64,000 nucleotides of DNA from Parazoarcus communis (GTDB lineage Bacteria > Pseudomonadota > Gammaproteobacteria > Burkholderiales > Rhodocyclaceae), in contig NZ_CP022188.1 of assembly GCF_003111665.1 (NCBI RefSeq), forward strand, positions 2,790,001 to 2,854,000, read 5' to 3'. Below, in pieces: positions 30,250-39,351 of this stretch. A program made the translations under genes and the position numbers. The notes under the pieces were generated by a model, which searched no databases, had not been told where the DNA came from, and was given only the letters and a program-made list of their open reading frames with translations. Position 1 is the first letter of the stretch. Each line of letters opens with the position of its first letter.

Positions 30250-32274
30250 ATGGATACACTGTTTCGTCCCGTGATGGGGCTGCTTGATCGATTTCGTTAT
30301 CCATGGAAGTTCGCGATCATCGCCTTCGTCTGTGCGCTGGGCACTGCGGTCCTGCTGTCACAGGTCTATGTTGGGCTGCGTCAGAATATTGCCTTTACCG
30401 AGCGCGAAGTGGTCGGCCTCGGTGTGCTCGACAAGGCGTTCTCGGTACTTGTGCTGAGCCAGCAGCACCGTGGATTGTCGGCCGGCTTGCTGGGTGGAAG
30501 CGAGGACCTGAGGCCACAAGTGGCGCAGAAGGCGCTTGGGCTGCAGGAGGCCATGGCAGCCGTCGATGCCGAACTCGGCAGCAGACCCGAGTGGGATGTG
30601 CTGCAGGTGCGGTGGCGCGCGATCCGCAAGGAACTGCAGGCGTTGACCGCCGATGGCCTGACACTCCCGGCACCTGACAACTTCCGTGCACATTCACAGG
30701 CCATCGAGGCCATGCTCGCCTGGATCGGCGATATTGGCGATGCCTCCAACCTCTCCCTCGACCCGGAAAGCGCCACTTACAACCTGATTGATCCGATGCT
30801 GCGTTCCGCGCCCGACCTCACAGAGCGTCTCGGACGTTTACGTGGACGGGCGACCGGGATCATTGCCCGTGGCGTGCTGGAGCCTGCGGACGAACGTCAT
30901 GTTGTGGCCCAGCTGGCCGAGCTTGCGATGACCGAGGCCCAGTTCCGCGACCGCCTGGGCCGCGCGATACGTGACAACGCCTCCCTGAAGGGCGCGCTGG
31001 GTGCGGCACTCGACGACGTCGATGTCGGTGTCGGACGCTTTCGCGATGCCGCGCGAACCGAGGTCCTGGATCAGGGATTTGGCGTGACGGCATCGGCGTT
31101 CTTCGGCATTGGAACCGGCGCAATAGATGTTGTGCTCAAGCACTACCGCGAATCCCTGCGTCCCGAGGCGGAGCGTTTGCTGCTCGAGCGCCTCGACAGG
31201 CTCTGGAGCAAGCTCTACTTCGAGGCAGCGGTTGCAGCAGTCGCGCTGCTGATCGCCGGCTATCTCTTCTGCGGGATCTATTTTTCGATTCTGCGCTCGG
31301 TGCGCGAGCTCGCCTCGGGCGCGAAGCAGCTCGCGGGGGGGGATTACCGTACGCGGGTGTCCTTCACCGCGCGGGATGAGCTGCTTGAAGTGGCCGACGG
31401 ATTCAATGCGATTGCAACGGATGTCGGGGATCTGATCGGCGAAATTCAGCACGGTGGGCAGCGCCTCGTGCGAGCCGCCACGGATATGTCGGATGCAGCC
31501 AGGAATGTCGCAGCCGGTTCCTCGTCGCAGAGTGAAGCGGCCGCCGGAATGGCTGCGGCAATCGAGGAAATGACGGTCGGGATCGACGAGATCTCGCGTC
31601 ATGCAGCAACTGCACAAGGTCTTGCGGAGACGTCCGACCGGCTCTCCAACGAGGGCGGGGAGGTCATGCAGCAGACCGTGAGCGAGATGGAGCGGATTGC
31701 CGAAGCCGTCCATTCGTCAGCGGCGGCAATCGGTGAGCTGGGCGAAAAGGCGCGCCAGATCGGTTCGATGGTCGTCGTCATCAAGCAGATCGCGGATCAG
31801 ACCAATCTGCTCGCGCTCAACGCAGCGATCGAAGCTGCACGTGCGGGCGAGAGCGGGCGCGGCTTTGCGGTTGTGGCCGACGAAGTGCGCAAGCTGGCCG
31901 AGCGAACTGCCGCGGCAACCGAAGAGATCACGGAGATGGCATCGTCGATCGGGCAGGGCACCGAACACGCGGTGGATTCCATGCAGGCCGGTGTGGCCCG
32001 GGTGCGCGACGGAGCGGAACTGACGACCCGCGCGGGACAATCGATGGCGCAGATCAATGATGGCGCCCGCGAAGTGTTGCGCGCAGTAAGCGATATATCG
32101 TTTGCCTTGCGCGAACAAAGCAGTGCCAGTGCCGAGATTGCCCGCAATGTGGAGCGGATTGCCCAACGGGCCGAGGAAAACAGTGCAGCGGTAAGCGACA
32201 CCGCAGACACTGCATCGTCCCTGCGCACGCTGGCGACTGACCTCGAACAGAAAGTTGTGCGCTTCAGGGTCTGA
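30250..32274 (+). CDS. Methyl-accepting chemotaxis protein
   Basis: A 674-aa transmembrane chemoreceptor. It has an N-terminal helix (about residues 20-42), a periplasmic helical sensor domain of about 285 residues with the NIT-like phrase [14 protein letters not shown], a second helix (about 325-348), a HAMP domain (about 350-400) and a long cytoplasmic signalling coil whose hairpin tip contains [20 protein letters not shown] near residue 515. There is no C-terminal CheR-docking pentapeptide. The ligand is unknown. A TATTCT -10-like element lies at 30184-30189, with no convincing -35. Confidence 0.93.
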   Translation: MDTLFRPVMGLLDRFRYPWKFAIIAFVCALGTAVLLSQVYVGLRQNIAFTEREVVGLGVLDKAFSVLVLSQQHRGLSAGLLGGSEDLRPQVAQKALGLQEAMAAVDAELGSRPEWDVLQVRWRAIRKELQALTADGLTLPAPDNFRAHSQAIEAMLAWIGDIGDASNLSLDPESATYNLIDPMLRSAPDLTERLGRLRGRATGIIARGVLEPADERHVVAQLAELAMTEAQFRDRLGRAIRDNASLKGALGAALDDVDVGVGRFRDAARTEVLDQGFGVTASAFFGIGTGAIDVVLKHYRESLRPEAERLLLERLDRLWSKLYFEAAVAAVALLIAGYLFCGIYFSILRSVRELASGAKQLAGGDYRTRVSFTARDELLEVADGFNAIATDVGDLIGEIQHGGQRLVRAATDMSDAARNVAAGSSSQSEAAAGMAAAIEEMTVGIDEISRHAATAQGLAETSDRLSNEGGEVMQQTVSEMERIAEAVHSSAAAIGELGEKARQIGSMVVVIKQIADQTNLLALNAAIEAARAGESGRGFAVVADEVRKLAERTAAATEEITEMASSIGQGTEHAVDSMQAGVARVRDGAELTTRAGQSMAQINDGAREVLRAVSDISFALREQSSASAEIARNVERIAQRAEENSAAVSDTADTASSLRTLATDLEQKVVRFRV

Positions 32275-32285
32275 TCAGCAGTGTG

Positions 32286-32753
32286 TCAGGAAGCGTTCGT
32301 TGTCGCGCGCGCTCTTTGCTTGGCGCCAATGTAGTCGGCATGAGAAACATACAGCAGGTCGGCAATCTTGCGCATCAAGTGGTTCTCGTGATTGCTGAGG
32401 TGGCCGTCCGCATAGGCAACCTCCCACATCAGTTCGATCACGCGGGTCTTCTCTCCGGCGTCGAATCCACTGTTGATGCGTGACGTAAAGCGGTGAAAAT
32501 CCACCGCTTCACTCGATGCGGTTTCGGCGAGTTCGAGCAGGCGTGCGCGCTCGTCGCTGCCCAGTCCGAAGCGCTTGCCGAGTGCGGCAAGAATTGCAGC
32601 GCGTTCGCTCTCACCCACTTCGGCATCGCTGCGCATCACTTCCACCAGCAGCACCGCCGTGGCCAGTTGCAGCGTATGTTCGTCGTGACCGCCGACCGCG
32701 CCCTCGCTGGCCGGCACGAAGGCGTTGAAGAGGTCTTTCAGCGTGTGAAACAT
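32286..32753 (-). CDS. TerB-like (tellurite resistance B / DjlA-N) domain protein, first copy
   Basis: 155-aa soluble helical protein. The phrases TAVLLVEVMRSDAEVGESER and ELMWEVAYADGHLSNHENHLMRKIADLL (in part) are diagnostic of TerB-like domains, with acidic residues that could bind metal. The function of stand-alone TerB proteins is not established. It converges on the chemoreceptor gene. A second, diverged TerB gene lies at 50980-51462 in this window. Confidence 0.82.
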   Translation of the reverse strand: MFHTLKDLFNAFVPASEGAVGGHDEHTLQLATAVLLVEVMRSDAEVGESERAAILAALGKRFGLGSDERARLLELAETASSEAVDFHRFTSRINSGFDAGEKTRVIELMWEVAYADGHLSNHENHLMRKIADLLYVSHADYIGAKQRARATTNAS

Positions 32754-32866
32754 CGTCTTGTCCGTTTGGAGTACTGGTAGGCAGAGCCCATTGTGCCCGC
32801 AGAGGTTCCTGAGGCTGGCGTTCTTTCCATTGGGAACCAGACGCCAGCCGCCCTGCGGCGCTTATA

Positions 32867-33730
32867 TCAGCTGCGCATGCCAACCTTGCCGACGAGTCCG
32901 CGCAGGGTTTCCTGCAGGTCCGCAGGGAGTACGACGACCTTTGCATTGCTGGATTCGCTGAGGCTCTCCATGGCCGCAATGTACTTCTCGCCAAGCAGAT
33001 AGAGCATTGGCGTGGTCTGGTCGCCGATCGAGTTGCTCACGCGGCGGATGGACTCTGCCGACGCTTCGGCCAGCATCACCTGAGCGCTGGCATCGCGCTT
33101 GGCTGCTTCAAGGCGGGCCTCTGCCTCGAGAATTGCTGCCTGCTTGGCGCCCTCGGCCTTCGTGACCGCAGCCTTTCGCTCGCGTTCTGCCGCGGCCTGC
33201 ATTTCCATGGCGCGCTGCATCGATTCGGACGGGTTGATGTCCTGGATCTCGACAGACTTCACCGTCAGGCCCCAATCCACCGCTTCGTCGGCGATGCTCT
33301 CGCGCAGGCGCGCCTTGATCTTGTCGCGCGATGACAGCGCCTCGTCGAGCTCCATTTCACCGACGATCGAGCGCAGCGTGGTCATGATCAGGTTACGGAT
33401 GGCCTCGGAGAAATCAGTGACGCCATAGACTGCCTTCACCGGGTCGGTGATCTTGACGAAGGCAATGGCGTTCGTACGGATCACCGCGTTATCGCGGGTA
33501 ATCACCTCCTGCTCCTGCACGTCGAGGATGAGATCCTTGGTGATCAACTTGTAGGCGACGTTATCCAGGTAGGGAATCAGGATGTTGAGGCCGGGACGCA
33601 GGGTGCCGTAGTACTTGCCCAGACGCTCGACGACCCATTCTTCGCCTTGCGGCACAAGGCGGACGCCCTTGGCGATGGTGATGACGACAAAAACCAGTAG
33701 TGCCAGCGCGATTGCCAGACCCGATGTCAT
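32867..33730 (-). CDS. qmcA: SPFH/stomatin-family membrane protease-associated protein QmcA
   Basis: 287-aa stomatin-like protein with one N-terminal membrane helix (about residues 4-22), an SPFH domain (from VPQGEEWVVERLGKYYG to about residue 180) and an Ala/Glu-rich coiled coil (AERERKAAVTKAEGAKQAAI in part) before a C-terminal oligomerisation segment. Such proteins form ring assemblies in membrane microdomains and pair with NfeD proteins. I chose ATG 33730, which starts directly before the membrane helix; a longer frame adds 18 residues. The NfeD gene lies just upstream on the same strand. Confidence 0.9.
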   Translation of the reverse strand: MTSGLAIALALLVFVVITIAKGVRLVPQGEEWVVERLGKYYGTLRPGLNILIPYLDNVAYKLITKDLILDVQEQEVITRDNAVIRTNAIAFVKITDPVKAVYGVTDFSEAIRNLIMTTLRSIVGEMELDEALSSRDKIKARLRESIADEAVDWGLTVKSVEIQDINPSESMQRAMEMQAAAERERKAAVTKAEGAKQAAILEAEARLEAAKRDASAQVMLAEASAESIRRVSNSIGDQTTPMLYLLGEKYIAAMESLSESSNAKVVVLPADLQETLRGLVGKVGMRS

Positions 33731-33808
33731 GAATGCTTTCTCCGTGTGTTGTGTGTTCAGAGGCGGACGCGCCGGGTTCGCCAATGCGATGGAGGCGTCC
33801 GCCGTCGA

Positions 33809-34252
33809 TCAGGCCTTCGCCACCTTGACGAAACTGCCCTCGATGCTGACGACCTTGACGCGCTCGCCCGCCGCAATGTCCGACTCTGCCGTGCACGCCC
33901 ATTCTTCTGCGCCGAGGATAGGGCGCTGGAAGCGCACCTTGCCGCGCTGGTATGGCGCGACGGCGTTGACGAGCAGTCCGGCCTCGCCGATCACATCGCC
34001 CGCGGCCGTGCCGACCAGCGTCTTGTGTGCGTTGCGTTTGAATACCCGGAACCACAGGATCATCATCGCAATGGATGCCGCCAGCCACAGCAGGATCTGG
34101 GCGGTGATCGGCATGGAAGGGACGGCGAGCATCAGCAGGCTCACCAGCAGCGCGCCAAAGCCGAACCAGATTACAAAGAAGGCCGGGATGGCCAGTTCAA
34201 GCAGGACGAGGGCGATGCCGCCGACGGTCCAGTGCCACCATTCAATAGTCAT
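33809..34252 (-). CDS. NfeD-like membrane protein
   Basis: 147-aa short-form NfeD: three to four membrane helices in the first 75 residues and a C-terminal OB-fold domain (about 90-147: GEAGLLVNAVAPYQRGKVRF then ERVKVVSIEGSFVKV). It has no ClpP-like protease domain. It is the first gene of a two-gene unit with qmcA, the equivalent of E. coli ybbK-qmcA. The ATG at 34252 gives the typical MTIEWWHW start. Confidence 0.9.
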   Translation of the reverse strand: MTIEWWHWTVGGIALVLLELAIPAFFVIWFGFGALLVSLLMLAVPSMPITAQILLWLAASIAMMILWFRVFKRNAHKTLVGTAAGDVIGEAGLLVNAVAPYQRGKVRFQRPILGAEEWACTAESDIAAGERVKVVSIEGSFVKVAKA

Positions 34253-34337
34253 GAAGTCCTCCGTGCGCGCATTGTAGCGCGACCTCATGACGCCCAACCG
34301 TGCGCAATACCGCCGCGCGGGCCGGAAAACGGCGGGC

Positions 34338-34372
34338 CCCCGCCTGTGCGAGCCGGGCCCGGACAGGCGGGG
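34338..34372 (-). terminator. GC-rich stem-loop after the amino-acid ABC operon
   Basis: 10-bp perfect stem CCCCGCCTGT / ACAGGCGGGG with a 15-nt loop, 15 bases beyond the stop codon of the last gene of the minus-strand operon. On the minus strand a short T run follows about 11 bases further on, so this is a plausible but not canonical terminator. Confidence 0.5.
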
Positions 34373-34387
34373 CTCTGCGAGTGCTTC

Positions 34388-35122
34388 TCAGACGCTCAGC
34401 ACCGAGCCCACGAAGTTTGCCAGCTCCGGTGTCTGCGGCGCGGCGAAGATGGCCTTCGGGTCGCCGCTCTCGTGGATGCGGCCGTGGTGCATGAAGATCA
34501 GCTTGTTGCCCACATCGCGGGCGAAGCGCATCTCGTGGGTAACCATGATCAGTGTCATGCCTTCGGTGGCGAGCTGGCGCACGACGGCAAGCACTTCGCT
34601 GACCAGTTCCGGGTCGAGTGCCGAGGTGATCTCGTCGCACAGCAGCACCTTGGGCTGCATCGCCAGCGCACGCGCAATCGCCACGCGCTGCTGCTGACCA
34701 CCGGAGAGCTGATCCGGGAAACTGTCGAACTTGTCTGAGAGCCCGACCTTGAGCATCATTTCCCGCGCGATGTCTTCCACCTCCTTCTTTGCCATGCCCT
34801 TGACCACGGTGGGTGCAAGCATCACGTTCTGACCGGCGGTCAGATGCGGGAAGAGGTTGAACTGCTGGAAGACCATGCCGACCTTCTGCCGCAGCGCGCG
34901 CAAGTCGCCCTTGCCGTCGTGGAGCGCGGTGCCGTCCACCATCAGCTCGCCCTTGTCGATGGTCTCCAGCCCGTTGATGGTGCGCAGCAGGGTACTCTTG
35001 CCCGAACCGCTGCGACCGATCAGGGCGATGACGTCCCCCTGGGCAACCTCAAGGTCGATGCCCTTGAGGACATGGTTGCTGCCGAAGTGTTTGTGCAGGC
35101 CGGTGATCTTAACGAGCGACAT
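34388..35122 (-). CDS. Polar amino acid ABC transporter ATP-binding protein
   Basis: 244-aa ATPase of the GlnQ/HisP type, with Walker A GRSGSGKST, Q-loop VFQQFNLFPHLTAGQNV, signature LSGGQQQR and Walker B VLLCDEITSALDPE. It energises uptake through the two permeases encoded upstream. Its start overlaps the end of the preceding permease gene by 14 bases. It is the last gene of a five-gene unit: gntR, binding protein, two permeases, ATPase. Confidence 0.94.
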   Translation of the reverse strand: MSLVKITGLHKHFGSNHVLKGIDLEVAQGDVIALIGRSGSGKSTLLRTINGLETIDKGELMVDGTALHDGKGDLRALRQKVGMVFQQFNLFPHLTAGQNVMLAPTVVKGMAKKEVEDIAREMMLKVGLSDKFDSFPDQLSGGQQQRVAIARALAMQPKVLLCDEITSALDPELVSEVLAVVRQLATEGMTLIMVTHEMRFARDVGNKLIFMHHGRIHESGDPKAIFAAPQTPELANFVGSVLSV

Positions 35123-35762
35123 GGAATTTTTTCTCCAGGCTTTTTGCGTACAGCGAGAGCGGATAACAGAGGATGAAGTAGCCCACCGCGACCAGACCGA
35201 ACACGAGGAAGGGCTGGAAGGTGGCGTTGGCGAGCATCGAGCCGGTCTTGGTCAGCTCGGTAAAACCGATGATGGAGGTGACCGCTGTTCCCTTCACGAC
35301 CTGAACCGAGAAACCCACCGTCGGCGCGATGGCGATGCGCAATGCCTGCGGCAGCACGATGTAACGCATCTGCTGCGGGTAGGACAGGGCCAGGCTGGTC
35401 GAGGCTTCCCACTGCCCCTTGGGCACGGACTCCACGCAACCGCGCCAGATCTCCGCAAGATAGGCGCTGGTAAACAGCGTGAGTCCGGTCGCGGCGGCAA
35501 ACCAGGGCGAGATATCCACGCCCACAAGCGACAACCCGAAGAACACGATGAAGAGCTGCATCAGCAGCGGCGTGCCCTGGAAGATTTCTATATAGGCCTT
35601 GGCGAGGGATTGCAGCAGTCGGTTGTGGGCGATGCGGGCAAACAGGACCACAAGGCCGACGCCGCCGCCGAGGATGAAGGCGATCAGGGACAGACCGAGG
35701 GTCCATTTCCCGCCTTCGAGCAGATTGCGGACAATGTCCCAGGTGGAGAACTGGACGAACAT
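35109..35762 (-). CDS. Polar amino acid ABC transporter permease (second)
   Basis: 217-aa inner-membrane permease of the HisMQ type with about five helices and the coupling motif EASTSLALSYPQQMRYIVLPQAL. The sequence EIFQGTPLLMQLFIVFFGL is typical of the family. I start at ATG 35762, which overlaps the stop codon of the upstream permease by one base; the longer in-frame reading to 36290 is antiparallel noise through the other permease. Confidence 0.93.
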   Translation of the reverse strand: MFVQFSTWDIVRNLLEGGKWTLGLSLIAFILGGGVGLVVLFARIAHNRLLQSLAKAYIEIFQGTPLLMQLFIVFFGLSLVGVDISPWFAAATGLTLFTSAYLAEIWRGCVESVPKGQWEASTSLALSYPQQMRYIVLPQALRIAIAPTVGFSVQVVKGTAVTSIIGFTELTKTGSMLANATFQPFLVFGLVAVGYFILCYPLSLYAKSLEKKFHVAR

Positions 35763-36430
35763 CAGCGTGCCCTCCCGACGACGAAGCGTTGTCCCAGTTG
35801 CATCAGCAGCTGGCGGATCAGCAGGGCCATAACGAAGTAGATGGCCGTGGTCACGAAGTAGGTTTCGAACGCGCGGAAGCTGCGCGACTGGATGAAGTTG
35901 GCGGCGAAGGTCAGCTCTTCGGTGGCGATCTGCGAACACACGGCCGAGCCGAGCATGACGATGATCACCTGGCTCGTCAGCGCCGGCCAGACCTTGGCCA
36001 GGGCCGGGCGCAACACCACATGCTTGAAGGTCTGAGCACGTGTCATCGCCAGCGATTCTGCCGCTTCGATCTGGCCGCGGGGGGTGGCCTGGATGCCGGC
36101 ACGGATGATCTCGGTGGAATAGGCGCCGAGGTTGATCACCATGGCGAGCACAGCGGCCTGCCACTCGGTCATCTTGATGCCGAGCGCGGGCAGGCCGAAG
36201 AAAATGAAGAACAGCTGGACCAGAAAAGGCGTGTTGCGGATCACTTCGACGTAGAGGCCGAAGAGTCGGTCGAACGGAGCGAGTTTCCATGCGCGACAGA
36301 CCGCGCCAACGACGCCGAGGCCGATGCCGAGAATGGCGCCCACGGCCGTAAGGGCGAGGGTGAAGCCTGCGCCTGTCAGCAGCAGGTCTGCGTTGTCGAA
36401 TACCGGGGTGAAATCGAATTGATATGCCAT
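35762..36430 (-). CDS. Polar amino acid ABC transporter permease (first)
   Basis: 222-aa permease paralogous to its downstream neighbour, with EVIRNTPFLVQLFFIFFGLP and the coupling motif EAAESLAMTRAQTFKHVVL. Five helices are visible. The two permeases probably form a heterodimer. It follows the binding-protein gene after a 75-base gap that contains two stem-loops. Confidence 0.93.
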   Translation of the reverse strand: MAYQFDFTPVFDNADLLLTGAGFTLALTAVGAILGIGLGVVGAVCRAWKLAPFDRLFGLYVEVIRNTPFLVQLFFIFFGLPALGIKMTEWQAAVLAMVINLGAYSTEIIRAGIQATPRGQIEAAESLAMTRAQTFKHVVLRPALAKVWPALTSQVIIVMLGSAVCSQIATEELTFAANFIQSRSFRAFETYFVTTAIYFVMALLIRQLLMQLGQRFVVGRAR

Positions 36431-36464
36431 CGCGGGTTCCGGAAGCAGCGGGTCAGAAGGGCAT

Positions 36465-36506
36465 CCGGGACGGCTGTCACACCGCCCCGGAGCAGCTCAG
36501 GCTGCT
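36465..36506 (-). other. Tandem stem-loops between binding-protein and permease genes
   Basis: AGCAGC/GCTGCT with a TCAG loop (36491-36506) touches the binding-protein stop codon, and CCGGGACGG/CCGCCCCGG (36465-36490, one mismatch) follows. Such elements commonly leave the binding protein more abundant than the permeases; here this is inferred from position. Confidence 0.5.
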
Positions 36507-37312
36507 TACAGATCCTTGGGCAGCGCGGCGTTGAGCCAGCGCTGGGAGATCTCGTTGAGTGCGCCATCCTGCTTGGCCTTGGCGATGATTGCGTTCACCT
36601 TGGCCGTCAGCGCGGTTTCACCCTTGGCAACGCCGACGTAGCACGGCGAGTTCTTGATCAGGAACTTGGCGCTGAGGCGGCGCAGCTTGGTCATGTCATT
36701 GACCGCTGCGGCCACCACGTTGCCCGTGGCGATGAACTGCACCTGGCCGGTGAGGTAGGCCGAGATGGTCGAGTTGTTATCCTCGAAGCGCTTGATCGTC
36801 AGCGAGGCCGGTGCAATCTTGGTCAGTTCGAGGTCTTCCACCGAGCCGCGGGTCACGCCGATCGTCTTGCCGGCCAGCTCTTCAGCCTTGGTCAGCTTGA
36901 CGTCTTCCGGGCCGAACACGCCATTGAAGAAGGGGGCGTAGGCGTCGCTGAAGTCGATCACCTTCTCGCGGTCGGGGTTCTTGCCCAGGCTGGAGATCAC
37001 CAGATCGGCCTTGCCGGTAGTCAGATAGGGGATGCGGTTGGTGCTGGTGACCGGAATCAGCTCGACCTTGACGCCGAGTTCCTTGCCGATCAGCTTGGCC
37101 ATGTCGATATCGTAGCCACGGGGCTGGAGATCCGTACCCACGCTGCCGAAGGGCGGGAAATCCTGCGGTACGGCGACGCGCAATGTGCCGGCTTGCTGAA
37201 TGCCTGCGAGTACATCGGCCTGCGCATCAGTGGTGCCGATCACGCTGGCAACGGCAACACCGGCAACGAGGCCACACAGGCTGCGAAGGAAGGGGCGGCG
37301 GCTGGACTTCAT
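36506..37312 (-). CDS. Family 3 extracellular solute-binding protein, amino-acid type
   Basis: 268-aa periplasmic protein with a signal peptide (RRPFLRSLCGLVAGVAVASV..., cleaved near ADAQA, about residue 32). It then shows the SBP-family-3 pattern: LRVAVPQDFPPFG, GYDIDMAKLIGKELG, and TTGKADLVISSLGKNPDREK. The substrate is probably a polar amino acid or an amino-acid derivative, not decidable by eye. AAGGAG precedes the ATG 37312. The gene follows the GntR regulator gene after 34 bases. Confidence 0.92.
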   Translation of the reverse strand: MKSSRRPFLRSLCGLVAGVAVASVIGTTDAQADVLAGIQQAGTLRVAVPQDFPPFGSVGTDLQPRGYDIDMAKLIGKELGVKVELIPVTSTNRIPYLTTGKADLVISSLGKNPDREKVIDFSDAYAPFFNGVFGPEDVKLTKAEELAGKTIGVTRGSVEDLELTKIAPASLTIKRFEDNNSTISAYLTGQVQFIATGNVVAAAVNDMTKLRRLSAKFLIKNSPCYVGVAKGETALTAKVNAIIAKAKQDGALNEISQRWLNAALPKDL

Positions 37313-37346
37313 GTGATAACTCCTTGGGGTTGATGTGAGGAAAGGG

Positions 37347-38024
37347 TCAGAACTCGGGTGAATCGATGCCGACGCGACGTGCGGCGGCGCTAAGGTGTGC
37401 GCGCATTGCTGCACCGGCCGCGGCTGTATCGCCCGCCGAGATTGCAGCGATGATGCGGCGGTGTTCGTCGGCCGGCTCCCAGACCCCGGCAGGATCGGAA
37501 AAGGGCAGGCGCAGGGAGTGGCCGATCTGTTCGCTGAACTGGTTTGCAATGCTCGCCAGGCCAGGGTTGCCGCACAGCTCGGCAAGCAGCAGGTGAAACT
37601 GCAGGTCCCAGTCGGCGGCCATCACCAGGTCGCAGGCTTTGAGTGCATGTTCCATGCCGGTTTGTATCGCCTCGAGCTGCGCCAGCCCTTCGGCGTCGAT
37701 ATGGCGTGCGGCCAGGCTGGCCCAGGCCGGTTCGAGCACGGCACGGAACTCGATCAGCGCCTGAGGCGTCATGTTCGCGATGCCACGCGGCGGGTGCGCA
37801 GGGTCGCGGCGGCTGCCGGCGGTGACGAAAACACCTTTTCCCGGTTGTGTGCGCACCAGACCCAGCGCTTCGAGCGTGGAGATCGCTTCGCGCAGCGATG
37901 CACGGCTGATCGACAGCTGCTCGGCAAGCTCGCGCTGCGAGGGCAGGGCGCTGCCGTTAGGGAACTCCCGGTCGATGATGCGGCGCTGAAGCGCCTGGGC
38001 TGCGAGGTTGGCAATGCTTGGCAT
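37347..38024 (-). CDS. GntR-family regulator, FadR/FCD subfamily
   Basis: 225-aa regulator with an N-terminal winged helix (about residues 8-70: LPSQRELAEQLSISRASLREAI in part, GLVRTQPGKGVFV) and an all-helical FCD ligand domain (residues about 90-215) with typical metal-binding His residues. It is the first gene of the ABC-transporter operon and lies directly below a long palindrome, so it most likely autoregulates the operon and responds to the transported compound or a product of it. Confidence 0.93.
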   Translation of the reverse strand: MPSIANLAAQALQRRIIDREFPNGSALPSQRELAEQLSISRASLREAISTLEALGLVRTQPGKGVFVTAGSRRDPAHPPRGIANMTPQALIEFRAVLEPAWASLAARHIDAEGLAQLEAIQTGMEHALKACDLVMAADWDLQFHLLLAELCGNPGLASIANQFSEQIGHSLRLPFSDPAGVWEPADEHRRIIAAISAGDTAAAGAAMRAHLSAAARRVGIDSPEF

Positions 38025-38042
38025 CGGGGTCTCTGAGTGTGA

Positions 38043-38071
38043 TGGCCTGACTGGTCAGACCAGTTAGGCCA
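38043..38071. promoter_or_regulatory. GntR/FCD operator (extended palindrome)
   Basis: A 29-bp near-perfect palindrome 19 to 47 bases upstream of the gntR start. The core ACTGGTCAGACCAGT (38050-38064) is a perfect 15-bp palindrome with the TGGTC-N-GACCA layout typical of FadR-subfamily sites. TGGCCT (38043-38048) and AGGCCA (38066-38071) extend the symmetry, with a single mismatch pair at 38049/38065. Confidence 0.8.
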
Positions 38072-38349
38072 GTCTTAGCAGGAGCCGTGCCAGGTCCCGA
38101 ACTGCCCCTTTTTGCGCTGATTTCTGCGGGTGAGACCGTTACGAGGCGTTTCTTTTGAGCCGCTTCCGCCCCGACATGGGGACTGTTGTGACCCTGGATG
38201 AACCACCATGGGGCGCAATCCGGAGCGGTGGCGTCAGACCGGAAGAAGCGGCCAAGTCGATCGAGACGTTTGCGTTGCGGCTGATTCAGGGACAACTACA
38301 CAAGCGCCATGATCCGATCCTGCTATTCTTGGCGCTGACAAACCTACGG

Positions 38350-39195
38350 ATGACAAGCATGAACAGTGGCCCTGCTCCTGGGTGCAATCGCTGCCGTGAT
38401 ATCGCAGCGCTCGACTTCTCCTTCTCGATGGCATTTCAGCCGATCTACGACTTTGCCGCCGCTGATGTCTGGGGCTGGGAAGCGCTTGTTCGAGGGGTCA
38501 ATGGGGAAGGGGCATTTTCGGTTCTGTCCAAGGTGACCGACGAAAATCGCTACGCCTTCGATCAACAGTGCCGCATCCGCGCAATCGAGCTTGCCCACAG
38601 CCTCGGCATGCCCGGACGTCTGAGCATCAACTTTCTGCCCAATGCGGTGTATGAGCCGAAGGCCTGCATCCGCGCGACGGTCGAGGCCGCTGCGCGGGTC
38701 GGCTTTCCGCTCGAGCGTCTGCAGTTCGAGATTACGGAGGTTGAGGAGGTGCGCGCTGATGGGCATCTGCGGCGCATCGTCGACGAGTATCGCGCGATGG
38801 GCATGGGCACGGCAGTGGATGACTTCGGTGCGGGCTATGCGGGCCTCAACCTGCTTATCCGCCTGCAGCCCGATGTGCTCAAGCTCGACATGGACCTGAT
38901 CCGCAATATCGACAAGGATCGCGTGCGCCGGATCATCGTTGCCCACATGGTGTCCCTTGCGCGCGAGCTGCCATGCACCCTGATCGCCGAGGGCGTGGAA
39001 ACGCTGGAAGAGGCGCGCTGCCTGCTTGATCTCGGTATCACGCTGCACCAGGGCTATCTGTATGCGCGTCCTGCTTTCGAAGCGATTCCAAGGCCGGATC
39101 CGGCCGTGCTGGCTGAACTCCTCGGTGCCTTTCCGGACGTAATCGGACTGCGCGCGCTGACATCCGCAGGTCTTGGGACGGATATCGGCAAGTGA
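38350..39195 (+). CDS. Stand-alone EAL-domain protein, putative c-di-GMP phosphodiesterase
   Basis: 281-aa protein consisting of an EAL domain after a short Cys-containing lead (CNRCRD). The residues expected for activity are visible: EALVR, the Asn in SINFLPN, Glu in FEITEVEE, the DD pair in VDDFGAGYAG, Lys in LKLDMDL, Glu in AEGVET and QGYLYARP. It should hydrolyse c-di-GMP. The start is uncertain: ATG 38350 and 38359 both lie close to the domain, while a longer frame from 38155 adds unconserved residues. A -10-like TATTCT lies at 38334-38339. There is no GGDEF or sensor domain. Confidence 0.85.
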   Translation: MTSMNSGPAPGCNRCRDIAALDFSFSMAFQPIYDFAAADVWGWEALVRGVNGEGAFSVLSKVTDENRYAFDQQCRIRAIELAHSLGMPGRLSINFLPNAVYEPKACIRATVEAAARVGFPLERLQFEITEVEEVRADGHLRRIVDEYRAMGMGTAVDDFGAGYAGLNLLIRLQPDVLKLDMDLIRNIDKDRVRRIIVAHMVSLARELPCTLIAEGVETLEEARCLLDLGITLHQGYLYARPAFEAIPRPDPAVLAELLGAFPDVIGLRALTSAGLGTDIGK

Positions 39196-39351
39196 TCCGC
39201 CCCTGCCGATTGCCGATTTGGGCTACTCGCTGAAGGTCTGGGCGGGTTTCGTGTGGCGGCCCTTGCCAAGCGGTGTCGGTCATGCACGCGGCTGGTGCTC
39301 ATGCTGCGTTGCGCGAATCCGTATGGTGCATCAGCACCCGTGATTTTTGCG

